Notes: generated by a model from the sequence alone, not told the origin. A stretch of DNA of 64,000 nt from Chloranthus sessilifolius (GCA_021018995.1 CM037587.1:70823604-70887603), one strand, 5' to 3'; counted from the first letter of the stretch, positions 10,543 to 22,775 are shown. Made by a program: numbers and translations.

Positions 10543-12498
10543 ATGTTTGGTAGGAGGACTCTCAATCCTGAGATTGTCCCTCTGAATTTAGAAGTTGAAA
10601 AGCTACTAAGAACCAGACAAACATCACAGAATTTTGCTGAGACTGCTACTATGGGTGAAGAACCTAGACTTTTAAGGGATTACTTTGCACCTGGTGCGTA
10701 TAATTCTCCATTTTGCATTCAATTTCCTACTATTGAAGGAAATTATGAGATCAAATCATCAACTATCCAGATGCTTCCTTCCTTCCATGGTTTGAGTAAG
10801 GAAGATCCATACAAGCACGTGGATGAATTCTTGTCTCTTTGTACCACATTCAACATAGCTGGACTGGGTCCAGAGGCAACCAAGCTTAGGCTCTTTCCTT
10901 TTTCATTAAAGGACAAAGCTAGAGCATAGTTGTCTATGTTGGCACCAAATAGTATCACTTCTTGGAATGATTTGCAATGTCAATTTTTAGCCAAATACTT
11001 CCCTATGTCTAAGACCAGCCAGTTGAGACAAAATATTATTTCCTTTACACAACACTCAACTGAAACTTTTCATGAAGCATGGGAAAGGTTTAAAGAACTT
11101 TTAAGGCAATGTCCTCATCATCAAATTCCCCGATGGCAGCTTGTTCAAAGCTTCTATCAGGGAATTGATCAAAAGGGCAAGAATATGGTAGATGCTTCCT
11201 GTGGAGGCACCTGCTTGCAAAAAATAGTTGAGGAGGTCTGGGATTTATTTGAAGTGATTGGTGAAAATTCAACTCAACAGGAATCTTTGTCAAGAGACAT
11301 TGAGAATCCTACTCGGTTGAACAATCAGCAAACCACCAAGGGAAAGATTTATGAGGTGAATGAGTTGGAAAGGAAAATGGATAATTTGACCACTAAGTTT
11401 GATAGATTGATGGACTCACTTAAAAATCCAACGGTTGCAAGAGTAGAGGAGGTATGTCTGATATGCCAGTCCCCTACTCATTCACTTGATCAATGTCCAG
11501 CTGCACCACAGTTCCTAGATCTAGTGGTGGAGCAAGCTCATGCTGCCCAATCGTATGGACAGATGCAATCGAATGAATATGCATGGAGAGGGCACCCCAA
11601 TTTAAGGTGGAGCCAGGGCAATTATCAAATACAACAGTAGCAGCAACCAAAGAACCAAATACCTTTCAAAACTGCTTAGCCTTACCAGCAGAATTTTTAT
11701 ACCAAGCCAAAATTTCAGCAGCCCATTCCACAACAGATGATACAAACTGTACAGCAATCTGCTCCATTTCAAACTCCTTCCAGATCCCCTTCTTTTGAAG
11801 ACCAAGTTCTAAATTCACTCCAGAATTTAGGGTCTTTAACTCAGACTGTAAACTTTCACAGTCAGAGCATAAAGAAGATTGAAGAAACATTGGGTCAACT
11901 TTCAAATACTTTGGCCAAAAGAGAGGAAGGCAGGTTACCCAGCCAACCTTTGAACAATCTCAAAGGACAGTTCATGGTTGGAGAGGCTTCTGTTTCACAT
12001 GAAGAAGTAAAAGCCGTCACTACTTTGAGAAGTGGAAAAATTGTAAATAACAATGTGGGTACTGAAAAGGAAGAAGCAAAAATTGAGGAAACTGCTAGAG
12101 ATATGCAGCAGGAGCAGCATGATGTTAGTATTGGGGGTGCTAATGTACCTCAGAAAAATCAAAAAAATGAAAAATAAAAAAATCAAAAATATTATGGTAA
12201 TGATTCTAAAGCTATAAATGATGGACTAGTTCCTCATTTGCCATTTCCCCATGCCATGAAATCTGCATCCCCTTTTGATAAAGGGAATACAAAAATAGAT
12301 GAAATGATGGAGACTTTCAAGCAAGTCAAGATAAATCTACCTTTGCTTGATGCAATCAAACAAGTCCCAGCATATGTAAAATTTTTGAAAGATATTTACA
12401 CTCACAAAAGACAATCTAGGATACAGTTATCCAAGAAGGTCTTTGCTGTGGAAAGAATTAATAAGGTTTTGTCCATTACCACACCTCTTAAACTCTAA
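10543..12498 (+). pseudogene. gag of element C
   Basis: Gag forms the particle and packages element RNA. Visible parts: N-terminal 'LNPEIVPLNLEVEKLL', a likely ATG at 10651 (MGEEPRLLRDYFAPG), the gag/capsid domain (WNDLQCQFLAKYFP, then FHEAWERFKELLRQCPHH), a CCHC zinc knuckle CLICQSPTHSLDQC (C-x2-C-x4-H-x4-C), a Q-rich stretch, the helix FHSQSIKKIEETLGQLSNTL, and the gag-protease linker INLPLLDAIKQVPAYVKFLK. Stops: TAG at 10927 (Trp in A), TAG near 11638 and 11679, TAA near 12174 and at 12496 (CAA in A). Apart from these the frame is well kept. Confidence 0.85.
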
Positions 12499-12976
12499 GA
12501 TCCTGGAATCCCCACAATCCCTTGTATTATTGGGGAACGTACCATTGAAAATGCTTTATTAGATTTGGGTGCTAGTGTCAACCTGCTTCCATATTCTGTA
12601 TATGAGAAACTAGGTTTGGGAGAGTTAAAACCCACTCATGTGGTGTTACAACTAGCGCATGATCTCAAAGAAAGCCATTGAGGATGTGTTGGTAGGGGTA
12701 GATAAGTTTTTCTACCCTGCTGATTTTCTGGTATTGGACATGGAACCTACAAAAAGCAAAACTTTCATCCCTGTCATTTTAGGGAGACCATTCCTGGCTA
12801 CAGCCAATGTTTGCATTCAATGCAGGTCTGGTATTATGGAAGTCTCTTTTGGAAATATGAAGGTAAAGTTAAATGTTTACAATGCAGTCACACAACCTCA
12901 ATTCAGTTTTGAGGAATGCTTTCTTGTTGATTTATTAGATGAACTGGTAGAAGAGACTTTACCACAGTTTTTATAG
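12499..12976 (+). pseudogene. Aspartic protease of element C
   Basis: Continues from gag. The active site is ENALLDLGASVNLLP, the Athila-type L-D-L-G-A-S form with the catalytic aspartate present. A frameshift near 12658 moves the rest (VILGRPFLATANVCIQCRSG, then MEVSFGNMKVKLN) to another frame. It would have cut the Gag-Pol polyprotein. A stop at 12974 separates it from RT. Confidence 0.8.
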
Positions 12977-13066
12977 TGTGACGATTTAACCACAGATTTT
13001 AAAGATGCTTGGAGAAATGCTGAGGAAGAAACAGTTTGTACTTCAAAGTCTGAGGAAGTAAATGTT

Positions 13067-14380
13067 GTGCAAGGAACTCATGATCAATCAGCAAGGTTCT
13101 CTTCATGGAAACCTGCTATTCTTCCCCTTCCACAAACAGCCAAGGTACCTTTGTTACCTTCTTTTCTCAGCCCACCTGATGTAGAGTTGAAACAGTTGCC
13201 AGAAAATTTGAAATATGTGTTTTTAGGAGACCATAAAATATTGCCTGTGATTATTTCTCCTCCCTCACTGAGGTGCAGGAGGAAGAATTGTTGATTGTAT
13301 TGAAACAGCATAAGAGGGCAATTGGCTGGACTATTGCTGATTTGGGAGGAATCAGTCCAGTTGTTTGCATGCATAAAATTCACTTGGAAGAAGATGCAAA
13401 GCCTTCTAGAGAAATGCAAAGGAGGCTGAACCCTCATATGCAAGAAGTGGTTATGAAAGAGGTTGTTAAGTTGTTAGATGCTGGGGTCATTTATCCCATT
13501 TCAGATTCAGCTTGGGTGGCACCTACACAGGTGGTACCTAAGAAATCTGGGATCACTGTTGTAACCTCAGATTCTGGTGAGCAACCTCAGATTCTGGTGA
13601 GCTTATTTCAACCAGAGAAACAACAGGTTGGAGGGTCTGTATTGATTACAGAAAGCTAAACACAATGACCAGAAAGGATCATTTCCCTCTTCCATTCATT
13701 GATCAGATTTTAGATAAGTTAGCAGGAAAAGCTTATTACTGTTTTCTGGATGGTTACTCTGGTTACAACCAGATTCCTGTGTATCCATAAGATCAGGAAA
13801 AGACCACATTCACTTGCCCCTTTGGCACTTTTGCCTATAGGAGGATGCCTTTTGATCTTTATAATGCTCTTGCTACCTTTCAAAGATGCATGTACTCCAT
13901 TTTCTCTGATATGATTGACCAATTTATGGAGATTTTTATGGATGATTTTTCAATATATGGAGACAGTTTTGCCCAGTGTTTACATCATCTCAGTTTGGTG
14001 CTACAGAGATGTGAAGAAACCAATTTAGTTTTGAGCTGGGAGAAGAGCCATTTCATGGTCACCCAAGGCAGTGTCCTTGGCCATGTTGTCTCCCACAAGG
14101 GCATTGAGGTGGACAGAGCAAAAATTGATTTAATTGCACATTTGCCTCCTCCCAAAACTGTTAAATAAATCAGAAGTTTTCTGGGGCATGCTGGATTTTA
14201 CAGGAGGTTCATTAAGGACTTCAGTAAAATATCCAAGCCTCTTTGTCATTTATTGTGCTAAGATGTCCCTTTTGTTTTCAACAATGAATGCTTGAAGGCA
14301 TTTGAATTCTTAAAAAATTGTTTGATTTCAGCTCCAATACTACAGTCTCCAGACTATTCACTGCCTTTTGAGCTGATGTG
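13067..14380 (+). pseudogene. Reverse transcriptase of element C
   Basis: Gypsy RT pieces in order: HKRAIGWTIADLGGISP, the KLLDAGVIYPISDS block, then after a frame break KDHFPLPFIDQILDKLAG, FLDGYSGYNQIPV, FGTFAYRRMPFDLYNAL, and the active site FMDDFSIYG with both aspartates (about 13938-13946). A 20-bp direct duplication at 13563-13602 shifts the frame before motif 2. TAA stops at 13788, 14166 and 14259 are each CAA/CAG in element A. The connection '[19 protein letters not shown]' follows. Not functional as it stands. Confidence 0.85.
13563..13602. repeat. 20-bp perfect tandem duplication inside RT of C
   Basis: AACCTCAGATTCTGGTGAGC occurs twice back to back (13563-13582, 13583-13602). Element A has a single, non-repeated segment here. 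The duplication is not a multiple of three and breaks the RT frame. Confidence 0.9.
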
Positions 14381-14750
14381 TGATGCATCAGATTATGCTT
14401 TGGGAGTCGTTTCTTAAGGAGAAAGGATAAGCTGCCTCATGTCATAGCTTATGCCAGTAGATTAATGATTGATGCACAGCTCAATTACTCAACAACTGAG
14501 AAGGAGCTGCTGGCAATTGTTTTTTGCTTTGGAGAAATTCAGGTCATATGTTTTGGGTTCACAAATAGTGGTGTTCACCGATCACTCAGCCTTGAAATAC
14601 CTTCTGTCTAAGAAGGATACCAAACCAAGATTAATCAGGTGGATCCTCCTATTACAGGAGTTTGATTTGCAGATTAAAGATAAAAAGGGTGTGGAAAATG
14701 TGGTGGCTGACTACCTATCTAGAATTCTAACTGCTGAGATTGATAGGCTG
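14370..14750 (+). pseudogene. RNase H of element C
   Basis: FELMCDASDYALG (first catalytic Asp), STTEKELLAIVFALEKF (Glu), VFTDHSALKYLL (Asp) and [14 protein letters not shown] are seen, the standard order of the RT-linked RNase H. A frameshift lies in the T-run at about 14520 and a TAA near 14415. It would remove element RNA during cDNA synthesis. Confidence 0.8.
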
Positions 14751-14789
14751 CCTATCAATGAATATTTCCCTGATGAGCAACTTTTTACT

Positions 14790-15812
14790 ATTAGTTTACA
14801 CACCCCTTGGTTTGCAAATATAGTAAACTTTTTAGCTACTGGAAGAACCCCTCAACATTGGAATAAAATAGATAAAGATCTTTTCTTCTCAAAGGTTAAA
14901 CATTTTATTTGGGAGGATCCTTATCTGTTCAAGATTTGTGCAAACAAAATAATTAGAAGATGTGTCCCTGAAGAAGACTTTCATAGCATACTTTCCATGT
15001 GTCATGAACAGGCTTTTGGAGGCCATTTTAGTATAAACAAAACTACTGCAAAGGTTTTGTAGTGTGGATTTTATTGGCCTACACTTTTCAAAGATGCATT
15101 GCAGCACTGTAAGTCTTGTCAGAACTGCCAGAAATTGGGTAGCATTTCCAAGAGAAACTCAATGCCCTTACAACCCATTTTGGTAGTTGAATTGTTTGAT
15201 ATTTGGGGGATAGATTTCATGGGTCACTTTCCTCCTTCAAATGATTGTAATTTCATCTTAATAGCTGTGGATTATGTATCCAAATGGGTTGAAGCCACAA
15301 CCACTAAAACCAATGACTATAGAGTTGTCCTGAAATTTTTAAAGGACAACATCTTTTCCAGGTTTGGTTCCCCCAGAGCTATTATTAGTGATGGGGGAAG
15401 CCATTTTTGTAATAAGCATTTTGAAGCTTTATTGAAAAAGTACTCTGTGACTCATAGAGTAGCTACTCCATATCATCCACAGACCAGTGGACAAGTGGAG
15501 ATTTCCAATAGAGAAATCAAACATATACTGGAAAAGACTGTGAAGAAGGACAGAAAGGATTGGTCCTTTAAGCTGAATGATGCATTGTGGGCATATAGGA
15601 CAGCCTATAAAACCCCAATTGGCATGTCCCCATTCAGATAGGTCTATGGCAAAGCATGCCATTTACCAGTGGAGTTAGAATATAAGGCCTTTTGGGCTAT
15701 TAAAACCTTGAACATGGATCTTACTACTGCTGGTAATCACAGGAAACTATAGCTTGCTTAGTTAGAGGAGCTGAGAATGGATGCATACACCAATGCAAGA
15801 TCTTTCAAACTC
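14790..15812 (+). pseudogene. Integrase of element C, catalytic triad kept
   Basis: HHCC zinc domain: CHEQAFGGHF and [11 protein letters not shown]. Catalytic core: WGIDFMGHF (first Asp at 15213), IISDGGSHF (second Asp at 15390) and [11 protein letters not shown] (Glu at 15498). The second Asp and Glu are exactly 36 codons apart (D-x35-E). Stops: TAG at 15060 (CAA in A), TAG at 15639 and two TAG near 15749-15761. The frame ends at the junction with the D-type LTR, so the C-terminal domain is missing. Confidence 0.85.
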
Positions 15813-16836
15813 TAGAAAACTGAAGATGGAAAAGTAAAAATCGTTACACTAATCTGTAAATTCTAATATGAGTCATCAATTCAAATTAAAATTTAGAGAT
15901 GTTTACAAAGCAAATAAAATATAAACTAGAAAGCAAAGTAAAATATATCCTTCACCCCTCAGTTGCAGTCGTCAATTGCTCTTGAGAAATTACAAATATC
16001 TACACTAATCTTTAACACTCAATTGCAGTCGTCAATTGCTCTTGAGAAACCTCTGATATCTAATCTACTATAACTATGTTGCACTATTTTGATCGAAAGA
16101 AAATCTAACCTCAGGCGTCAATTAATGTTGAAATTCTTCGATGCTTATTCCTATGTCGAGCCTTCTTATTTATAGATCGTAAGTGATCGATTTACAAAGA
16201 TCTAGTTCTAATAAAAGAAACTACTAAAAATAAAAGATTCCTAATATAACTCTAATTCCTAATTTTATCTTTCCTTGCTTTCTTTAGTTGATGTGCTTCT
16301 GGATTGTTCTTTATTGAGCAGCAGTAGAGTCCTTTGAATTAGATCTTTATCAATTTTCTCAGATCCATGGTTCATCAGACTTCTAATTGCAAGAGTCTTC
16401 TAATTTTGGATATGGCGGTATTAAACTCTCACGTGATCCACAACAGCAGTGTGTAGTAGAAAGCTTCTATTTTTAGGAAATCGTAAAGAACGATTTCTTT
16501 CTTATTCTTTTTGGAAAATTGTAATTCACGATTTTCTATTTTCAGTAGGCTTAATAATTTCTTATTTTGGATCGATCACTTTCTTCTTTTGTTGCTTTCT
16601 GAAGAATCGCCTTTTGACTAATTACAATTTTTCAGCCTCCCTGTTATTGGCGAATCGTCTTTAACGCTTAATCATCTTTTTACTGCTTTTTGAGTTTATT
16701 TTGATAAGTATTAACACTTAAGCTCTAATTTACTGCTTATCTTTAATATTTACATATCAGTAACTCGTTAGTAGCAAACTAAGTTCTACCATTACTAAGT
16801 TAAGGGTGATAAAATGATAAATTATGTAACTGATCA
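15813..16836 (-). repeat. Truncated D-type LTR (D2)
   Basis: Aligns base by base with 2559-3607 of D1 (shared AAATCGTTACACTAATCTG, TAAAAGATTCCTAATATAAC, TAAGGGTGATAAAATGATA). The minus-strand LTR start (TGATCAGTTAC at 16836) is intact but about 420 bp of its 3' end (U5 side) are gone, exactly where element C is broken. It contains a TATAAATAAG box (16165-16174, minus) and a duplicated GCAGTCGTCAATTGCTC near 15966 and 16026. Confidence 0.85.
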
Positions 16837-17200
16837 GGTGACACTCAGTATGACATTGATTATTGGCTACTAGTCAATCGATGGCAACCTATTATTTGGT
16901 AGAGCATAAAATGCTTGCTCAAGATTTGGAGGAGTTGCCTAATGGATCCTCTAGTTTCGTCATATCAGTTTAAGTTGTTGTAAGGTGACATTGAGTACAT
17001 AATTGGTTATCGCCTGCTAGACAATCTACGGTAACATACTGCTTGTTAGAACGGGGGACGCTTGCTCGAGACTCCAAACACTACTTAGTGGATCCTCTAG
17101 TCTCATCATATCATTTGAAGTTGTTTACGAGGTGACACCTAGTAAGACATTGATTATTGTCTGACAGACAATCTATGGTTACCTGCTGCATGCTGTAAAA
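16837..17200. repeat. 147-bp tandem repeat, about 2.5 copies
   Basis: GGTGACA starts at 16837, 16984 and 17131, a period of exactly 147 bp. Each unit has GACATTGATTATTG or ATAATTGGTTATCG, AGACAATCTAYGGTAAC or equivalent, and copies 1 and 2 share AATGGATCCTCTAGT / AGTGGATCCTCTAGT and TCATATCA. More degenerate pieces recur near 17863-17940 and 18025-18060. Adjoins the LTR D2 end. Origin unknown. Confidence 0.75.
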
Positions 17201-19740
17201 GCACCCACTTCTCTAGACAACCCTTGAGAGCCATTGATTACTTCGGAACATATGGCGGAGATCATTTTTCACACCAATCTTCCACAAAATCGATCTTGAG
17301 ATAATGTCTCACATATCATACGGTCCATTTTCATTTCATACGTTGCAATCATAGATCTCCAAAAAATCGTTGATTCATATGAAATTTTTTTGGCATCGTA
17401 TGGAGCACAACACTGTAATGTGAATTAGGGTCATTTTTTAGGGGATCTGTAACACATGGAATAAAATACGGGTCGTCCGATAAATTGGACATAATCTTAA
17501 GATCTATTTAGTGGAAGATCGGGGTGGAAAATAATCTCCATCGTCTAATCCGAAGCAATCAATGGTTTTCGAGTGGTCCGGCACGTGGTCACTTTCAAAA
17601 AATGCATGGGCACAAATAGAGGTACCAATCTTTAAGTGCCAAGATGGTTGACATTTTTATTGAAATAATGGAAATTAATTTTTGTCCCTATTTTCTACAC
17701 TACATATCTTAGGCTCGCGGTCTCAATTTAGAAATTTTCTTTAGTTCTAGCGGAATATTGTTAATTCTGTTGAAATTAATGAAATTTTTGCAATTCTCAG
17801 AGAATTTCGTCAAAAATTGTATCTATGAGTTGCGGCTTCGCTAGACGAAAATTTTGTTTCCGCCACAGCACCCAATACGACATTGATATGAGTTTGTGAG
17901 GCAATTGACGGTAGCGTACTGCAAGCTGGACTTTAAGACGATTACACCAGATTCGGTACTAATTCCCGTGAACCCTATTGTCCATTCATATTAGTTGAAA
18001 ATTAAGAACCGAGGCCATGATAGGTGAATATTGCCTGCTAGACAACCCATGGCGAAGCATGGTCTGAAGATCCATTGTCTGAAGTATTGGGTTGGAAAAC
18101 GACCACCATCGTCCGATACAACCTCCTCGGGCCTAATTGGTCCATACATTTGAAATTCAAATTTTATTTAGGTTAGAAACACCTCTCGCTCGTCAAAAAT
18201 GCTCGTATAGTGTTTTGAATTCATAACTTGATGTAGTAGGGGGCACATTGTCATTCCCACCGCATATGACTCAGGTGACTTAGGCCAAAGTACCATCGGA
18301 GGGGTATTACTAGAAATCGTAGCCCTACCTCTCTCATCACCGGCTGAAGAAACCAACTCCCTTTAGGAATAAACCCTACCCTATGCGTTTCCTACCATTG
18401 GATTGCTCATGCCAATGATTTCAGAGATAGTACTTTTATTTGATTTGTAGGTTATGCAGGATAATTTTTTATTTCTTTATGATTTTAAAATTTTGCATAA
18501 AGTTTATACTTGATTCACTAATTTTTCTTTGTAAAGTATGAATCAGATGATGATTTCGTCCAATCACGTATTAATATATTAGATTTTTACAGTTTTGTTA
18601 GAACCTTTTGACCAAAACTTATAAGTTTAGTTTGATATGAATGAATTCTTATGTTTGATTTTTACAACAGCTAGTAACTGTTTGATAAAATGCTTTGAAG
18701 AGATTTAATTTTTCTTTTATCTACTTCCCTTGTATTTTAAATGTAGTTTATCTTAAGTAGTTAGCTTGATAGATAATTATTGTGAATCTCTATCATATGA
18801 ATAAGCATTTTATTAGTCTTTTTGATTTATTATCGTTAGTTCAAAGATGTTTAAAGAGCTCCCTTTCGTTAGAATCTGTTCAATGTAGTTTTAATTTAGT
18901 CTCCTTCTATTCAAAACATTAAGCCACACTCATATTTACATAGCATTTGCGTCTGTCGCAATTAATCCTATTTCATAGGATTATAGGTAAAGTACTTTTT
19001 ATAAGGTCGATAAGCTTATGATTCCAGTGCCAATTTGGTTGACAAGTTTGATTTCATTTTCACATCCTGTACATCAGCACCATCGCTCTGACCTAGATCT
19101 GTAGGCAGTGGTGATTATGAGCCTTGCACCCATGCCAAGAGCCAGAAGGCTCAATCTACAAAATTGTTCTCTTCAAGACTGTAGTGCATGTTCATGGCTT
19201 CCTTGCATTTAGAGCCCATCACATAAATAGTCGCAGCGCGAGTGGTGGACCAAAAGCCTTAACAAATCAGTGAACCACAATGTTGTTGAGCACACAAATA
19301 AATCACCTCATTTCATGAAAGAGAGACTTCTTTATCCTACTAGATAAAGCAGCTAATTATATTAAAGAAAAACCATCTGAATTGCTAAAAGCACAAACCT
19401 AAAAATTCGACTACGGCTCCGGGATTGGCGCCTAGACTCAATGTTCAACCAAAGCAGAGAAATCAAAATATCCTAGACAATGAGAACAATAGATAATGTA
19501 GCTCCACCACCGCCTATCGTGGACCCAGTTTTGAAACCAGGTACTCAAAGGCCACAACAACAAAAAGCTACAACAAACAAAACATAAATAACCCAAAGCA
19601 GTACTAAATATAAAGTCTCGTACGAGTCTTTATTTGCTACTACTAATAATACGCCATTGATGAAAATTTATACCATTGATGACCCTAGCACAAAGGGGGC
19701 GAATGGCCTTGGTCCACGAATACCAGCTTAATACTTTTCC
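17201..19740. other. Degenerate non-coding stretch
   Basis: No convincing reading frame, RNA gene or LTR boundary. The first 900 bp look like decayed repeat related to the 147-bp unit. 18400-19030 is AT-rich with nothing recognisable. 19030-19500 is of more balanced composition but has no open frame over 60 codons that resembles a protein I know. Confidence 0.4.
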
Positions 19741-19760
19741 TTTTTTTTTTTTTTTTTTTT
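19741..19760 (-). repeat. T20 run, possible poly(A) tail of a minus-strand retroposon
   Basis: Twenty uninterrupted T, preceded by CTTTTCC and followed by CCAG. On the minus strand this would be a poly(A) tail with the insert lying to the right. I could not find a target duplication or a recognisable SINE/LINE body, so this is only a candidate. Confidence 0.3.
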
Positions 19761-21153
19761 CCAGTGATAGCTTAAATAGCATACAATTAAGTATTGTTGT
19801 AGCTTACAATAAATAGAAGTTTGGGTGATGCTATGGCTTTATATTCAAACATGGTACTAGATAACATGGCTTTAAATATTGCTATTGTTCGAAACTCTTT
19901 TTTATCATTTGAGGACAATTTGAGTTGTCACATTTTACTATTATGGGGGACTTGCTTGCTACTTTTCATTTCTCTATTTAAGTGCTCCTGTTTACATGCA
20001 AACTTGCTTTTCTTTCTCTGCATTTAATATTATTAGTTGATTACTCTGCATGGTGATTAAGGACTCTTTTTTAACTTGAAAAAAATATTAACTTGGGTTA
20101 AAGTTCGTTTCATTTTACATCCTTCAATTATCATTCAAACATGAGTTGGTATTAGGTACTTGATCAAATATGAACACACAAATCAATGGAAGTCTACACT
20201 TTTGACTTTTCACTGATATGACTCTCAACAATATTTGTACAGTCTCGGAGGTTGTCGAGATTCACCTGAGTGCCGAGGCTGGCACTTATGTTGGGTACCT
20301 AATACTAGTTCTTTAAATATTGTACAAGCTTTCCTTATTACTTTGTGCATTTCCCGAGTGCCGAGGTTGGCCATCGTGTGCATGAGTCTTTGCCTTGAAA
20401 TTACATCATTGGGGATTTTCTAACTTTTGATCTAGAGCCTATGTGACCCTTCAAATGATAGTTAAAGTAGGCATGGCCAACAAATGAAATTTAATATTAA
20501 GTCTTGAACTACTAAAAATACATGACCTGCACCCATTCCACCTTAGGCTGACCTTCCAAGACCATTAGATCGTATAATATATGACATCATTTTATCCAAT
20601 GAACAATTGTTACCAGGAACAGTCTCATCATTTCATCCAATGGATGCTTGACAATAATGAAACCGTAAAGAATTGCTTATCTTTTAAATTTTTCTCTTCA
20701 AACATAACAGTCAGCATTAACCAATCTTATTGTACGAAACAACGGCTTTGAATCTTAATAAGATATATGGTACATCTACTTACCATGCAGCAGTAGGCGT
20801 AACAATGGATAGTGGGGATGAGTATAGTGTAGAAGAGCAAATAAATGATGGTATGTCTGAAAGTGATTCCGAGATTGGTTTCCATGCCATACAATCGTGG
20901 GAGTCTTATGAAGATTCATACCAATCACTCTATTCCTTTTGCGCGACATGTCTACAACAAAATTCGGGGAACATTGCCAAATTCACGGTAGGTGACACTC
21001 AGCCATTTTCTCAGATATTCATATGCTTGTGGGCCTCTATCAATGGCTTCACTAATGGGTGTCGGCTGTGTTGGTACACGCTTTTTCTGGGTTCCTCTTG
21101 GTCCTTGGAAGAAGTGGCCCAATTCAGTCCGAGTGGACTTTGGCTAGGGACGA
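19761..21153. other. Unassigned stretch left of LTR F
   Basis: No recognisable gene. A short phrase GAGTGCCGAGGYTGGC recurs near 20270 and 20357. On the minus strand, 21095-21153 (TCCCTAGCCAAAGTCC and after) resembles the sequence that follows an LTR in Tat elements, so part of this stretch may be element F DNA. A 143-codon open frame at 20730-21161 crosses the LTR edge and resembles nothing I know. Confidence 0.35.
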
Positions 21154-21229
21154 TGGAGTAATAAACTTAGAAATATTACACGCTAAAAATAAAGTGGCAA
21201 ATTCTAAGGAAGAAATACTTAGGTTGTTG

Positions 21230-21532
21230 TGATTGCCAGCTTTAGATATTTATAGACGCTGCAACACGCCACTGATCACGCGTAGGGAGATACGAGCTGA
21301 CTCCTTTACTGAATGTCGGCTTGCCGACTCCAGCAGCTAAAAGTAGACTATGGTTTATCTAGTCTAACTTTCTAATCCTGCTCTAAGTCTAATTTATTTA
21401 CCTGGGTTGATGCGATCGCTAGCTGCAGATATTTATCTATGCTACAACACGGCACTGATCACGCACAGGGAGATGCGAGTTTACTCCTTTAATGAACGTC
21501 GGCCGACCGACTCCAGCAGCTAAAAGTAGCCT
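21230..21532. repeat. Duplicated about 115-bp unit in LTR F
   Basis: GCYAGCT..AGATATTTAT, CACTGATCACGC, CCGACTCCAGCAGCTAAAAG occur in order at 21230-21345 and again at 21415-21530, about 182 bp apart. Confidence 0.75.
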
Positions 21533-21769
21533 TTTGATCCTACTCTGAGTATAATTGGTTGTGGGACTCCTATTGCTACTCTAGCTCTAACTGACTGAGT
21601 TTACTACTGCTACTCTAATTCTAATTAATTTAGTCTCCTAATACCATTCTAACTAGAAAAAAGGGGTTGTGGCCCGTTATGCTAAGGAGGATCGGCCCCA
21701 TTCCTGGGTATCCTCCGTAAGCTCCCTTGCGTAACTTAGGTGGCTAAGGGATATTTTGTAAATACCGAA

Positions 21770-22080
21770 ACTTAAAGACTGAATTTGAACTAAGAACTAA
21801 GAATTTAAGAATCAAAAACTAAGAATTTTAAGAGTTATGGCCTAAAAATTAAAACTAGAACTGAGAACTAAGAACTAGAGGTAAAAGACTAGAAACTAGA
21901 ACTAGAAATTAAGAACTAGAAGAAAGAAACCAGAAATTAGAACTAGAAGATAAGAACTAGAACCTGAAATTAAGACCTAGAAGTTTAGAACTAGAACCTG
22001 AAATCCGGAACTAAGATCTAGAGCTAGAAATTTAAGAACTAGGACTAGAAATTAGAATTATAAATTAAAATCTGGAACTA
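21770..22080. repeat. Purine-rich simple repeat in LTR F
   Basis: About 300 bp of irregular GAACTAGAA / AACTAAGAA units, nearly free of C on the plus strand. Looks like an expanded low-complexity tract. Confidence 0.8.
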
Positions 22081-22235
22081 AGGGAGTGATTACATGAAGC
22101 GGAGTGCTTCTTCCTCCCTGATTCTCCTGCTTCTGGCATCACAGAGAAGGAAACTCGAAATCCCTACGAGGCTTAGGCTTGAGAGAGGAGAGATCTCTAT
22201 GAAAATTAGTGTGTTGAATGGTTGTGGGGTAGGGG

Positions 22236-22245
22236 TTTTTTTATA
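22236..22245 (-). promoter_or_regulatory. TATA box of LTR F
   Basis: TATAAAAAAA on the minus strand, about 720 bp into the LTR, downstream of the palindrome-bearing 110-bp repeats. Confidence 0.45.
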
Positions 22246-22299
22246 GGTGTACATGTGATTACGTGCCCTGGGGCAGGTGCACAATTGGTCGGCCGGATT

Positions 22300-22775
22300 C
22301 AATTGCGCGCCCTGTCCAGTGCGTGTAATTGGATTGCGCGCCCTATCCAGGATGCTTAATCTAGTTTGAGTCGATCACGGACTCGGGTGGTCGGCTGACT
22401 GACTCAGCTAGAACTTCTAATTCCAACTCGCCTAAAACTAATTACGTGCCCTGTGTAGGGCGTGTAATCCAATTAAGCGCCTGTTCAGTGTGCTTAATTG
22501 TGGAGTTCGGGCGGTCATGGGAATCAAAGACCAGGTCCAACTGGGGACCGATTATGCGCTAGTGGTTGGGCGTGCAATAGATTGCGCTCACTAGATAGAG
22601 TGCATAATCGGGTCTTAAAGGCGATCTTGGGGATTGGGAGTTCTGGTCCAAGTTGGACCATTTGTGCGCCGGTGATTGGGTGTGTAGTCTGATTGCGCGA
22701 ACTGTCCTAGGTGCATAATCTGATCTTAAAGCGATCCATGGGAAGAGCAGAACTGGTCCAAGTGGGACCAGTTGT
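22300..22775. repeat. GC-richer tandem repeats with GGTCCAA-TTGGACC palindromes
   Basis: ATTGCGCGCCCTGTCCAG-type units at 22300-22500 are followed by about 110-bp units starting near 22534, 22645 and 22755. Each of those begins with a palindrome: GGTCCAACTGGGGACC, TGGTCCAAGTTGGACCA and TGGTCCAAGTGGGACCA. The array lies in U3, upstream of the TATA box (minus strand). Confidence 0.7.

Larger units (their letters stand above)
8480..15812 (+). mobile_element. Athila-like element C, 3' part lost
   Basis: Starts TGTTGAGAACTAG at 8480 and has a complete 5' LTR, a perfect-looking tRNA-Asp primer site, gag, protease, RT, RNase H and integrase in Athila order. The homology to element A (gag to integrase) runs in step until about 15812, where C breaks off and a D-type LTR fragment begins. 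The ORF3 region, 3' UTR and 3' LTR are missing. Inserted into element E at 8479/8480; the target duplication cannot be checked because the far end is gone. Confidence 0.85.

Noticed and set aside
18168..18356. 62-codon minus-strand frame
   Set aside because: No similarity that I can recognise; short and isolated.
20730..21161. 143-codon open frame, plus strand
   Set aside because: Low-complexity head, no recognisable domain, and it crosses the probable edge of LTR F. Most likely chance.
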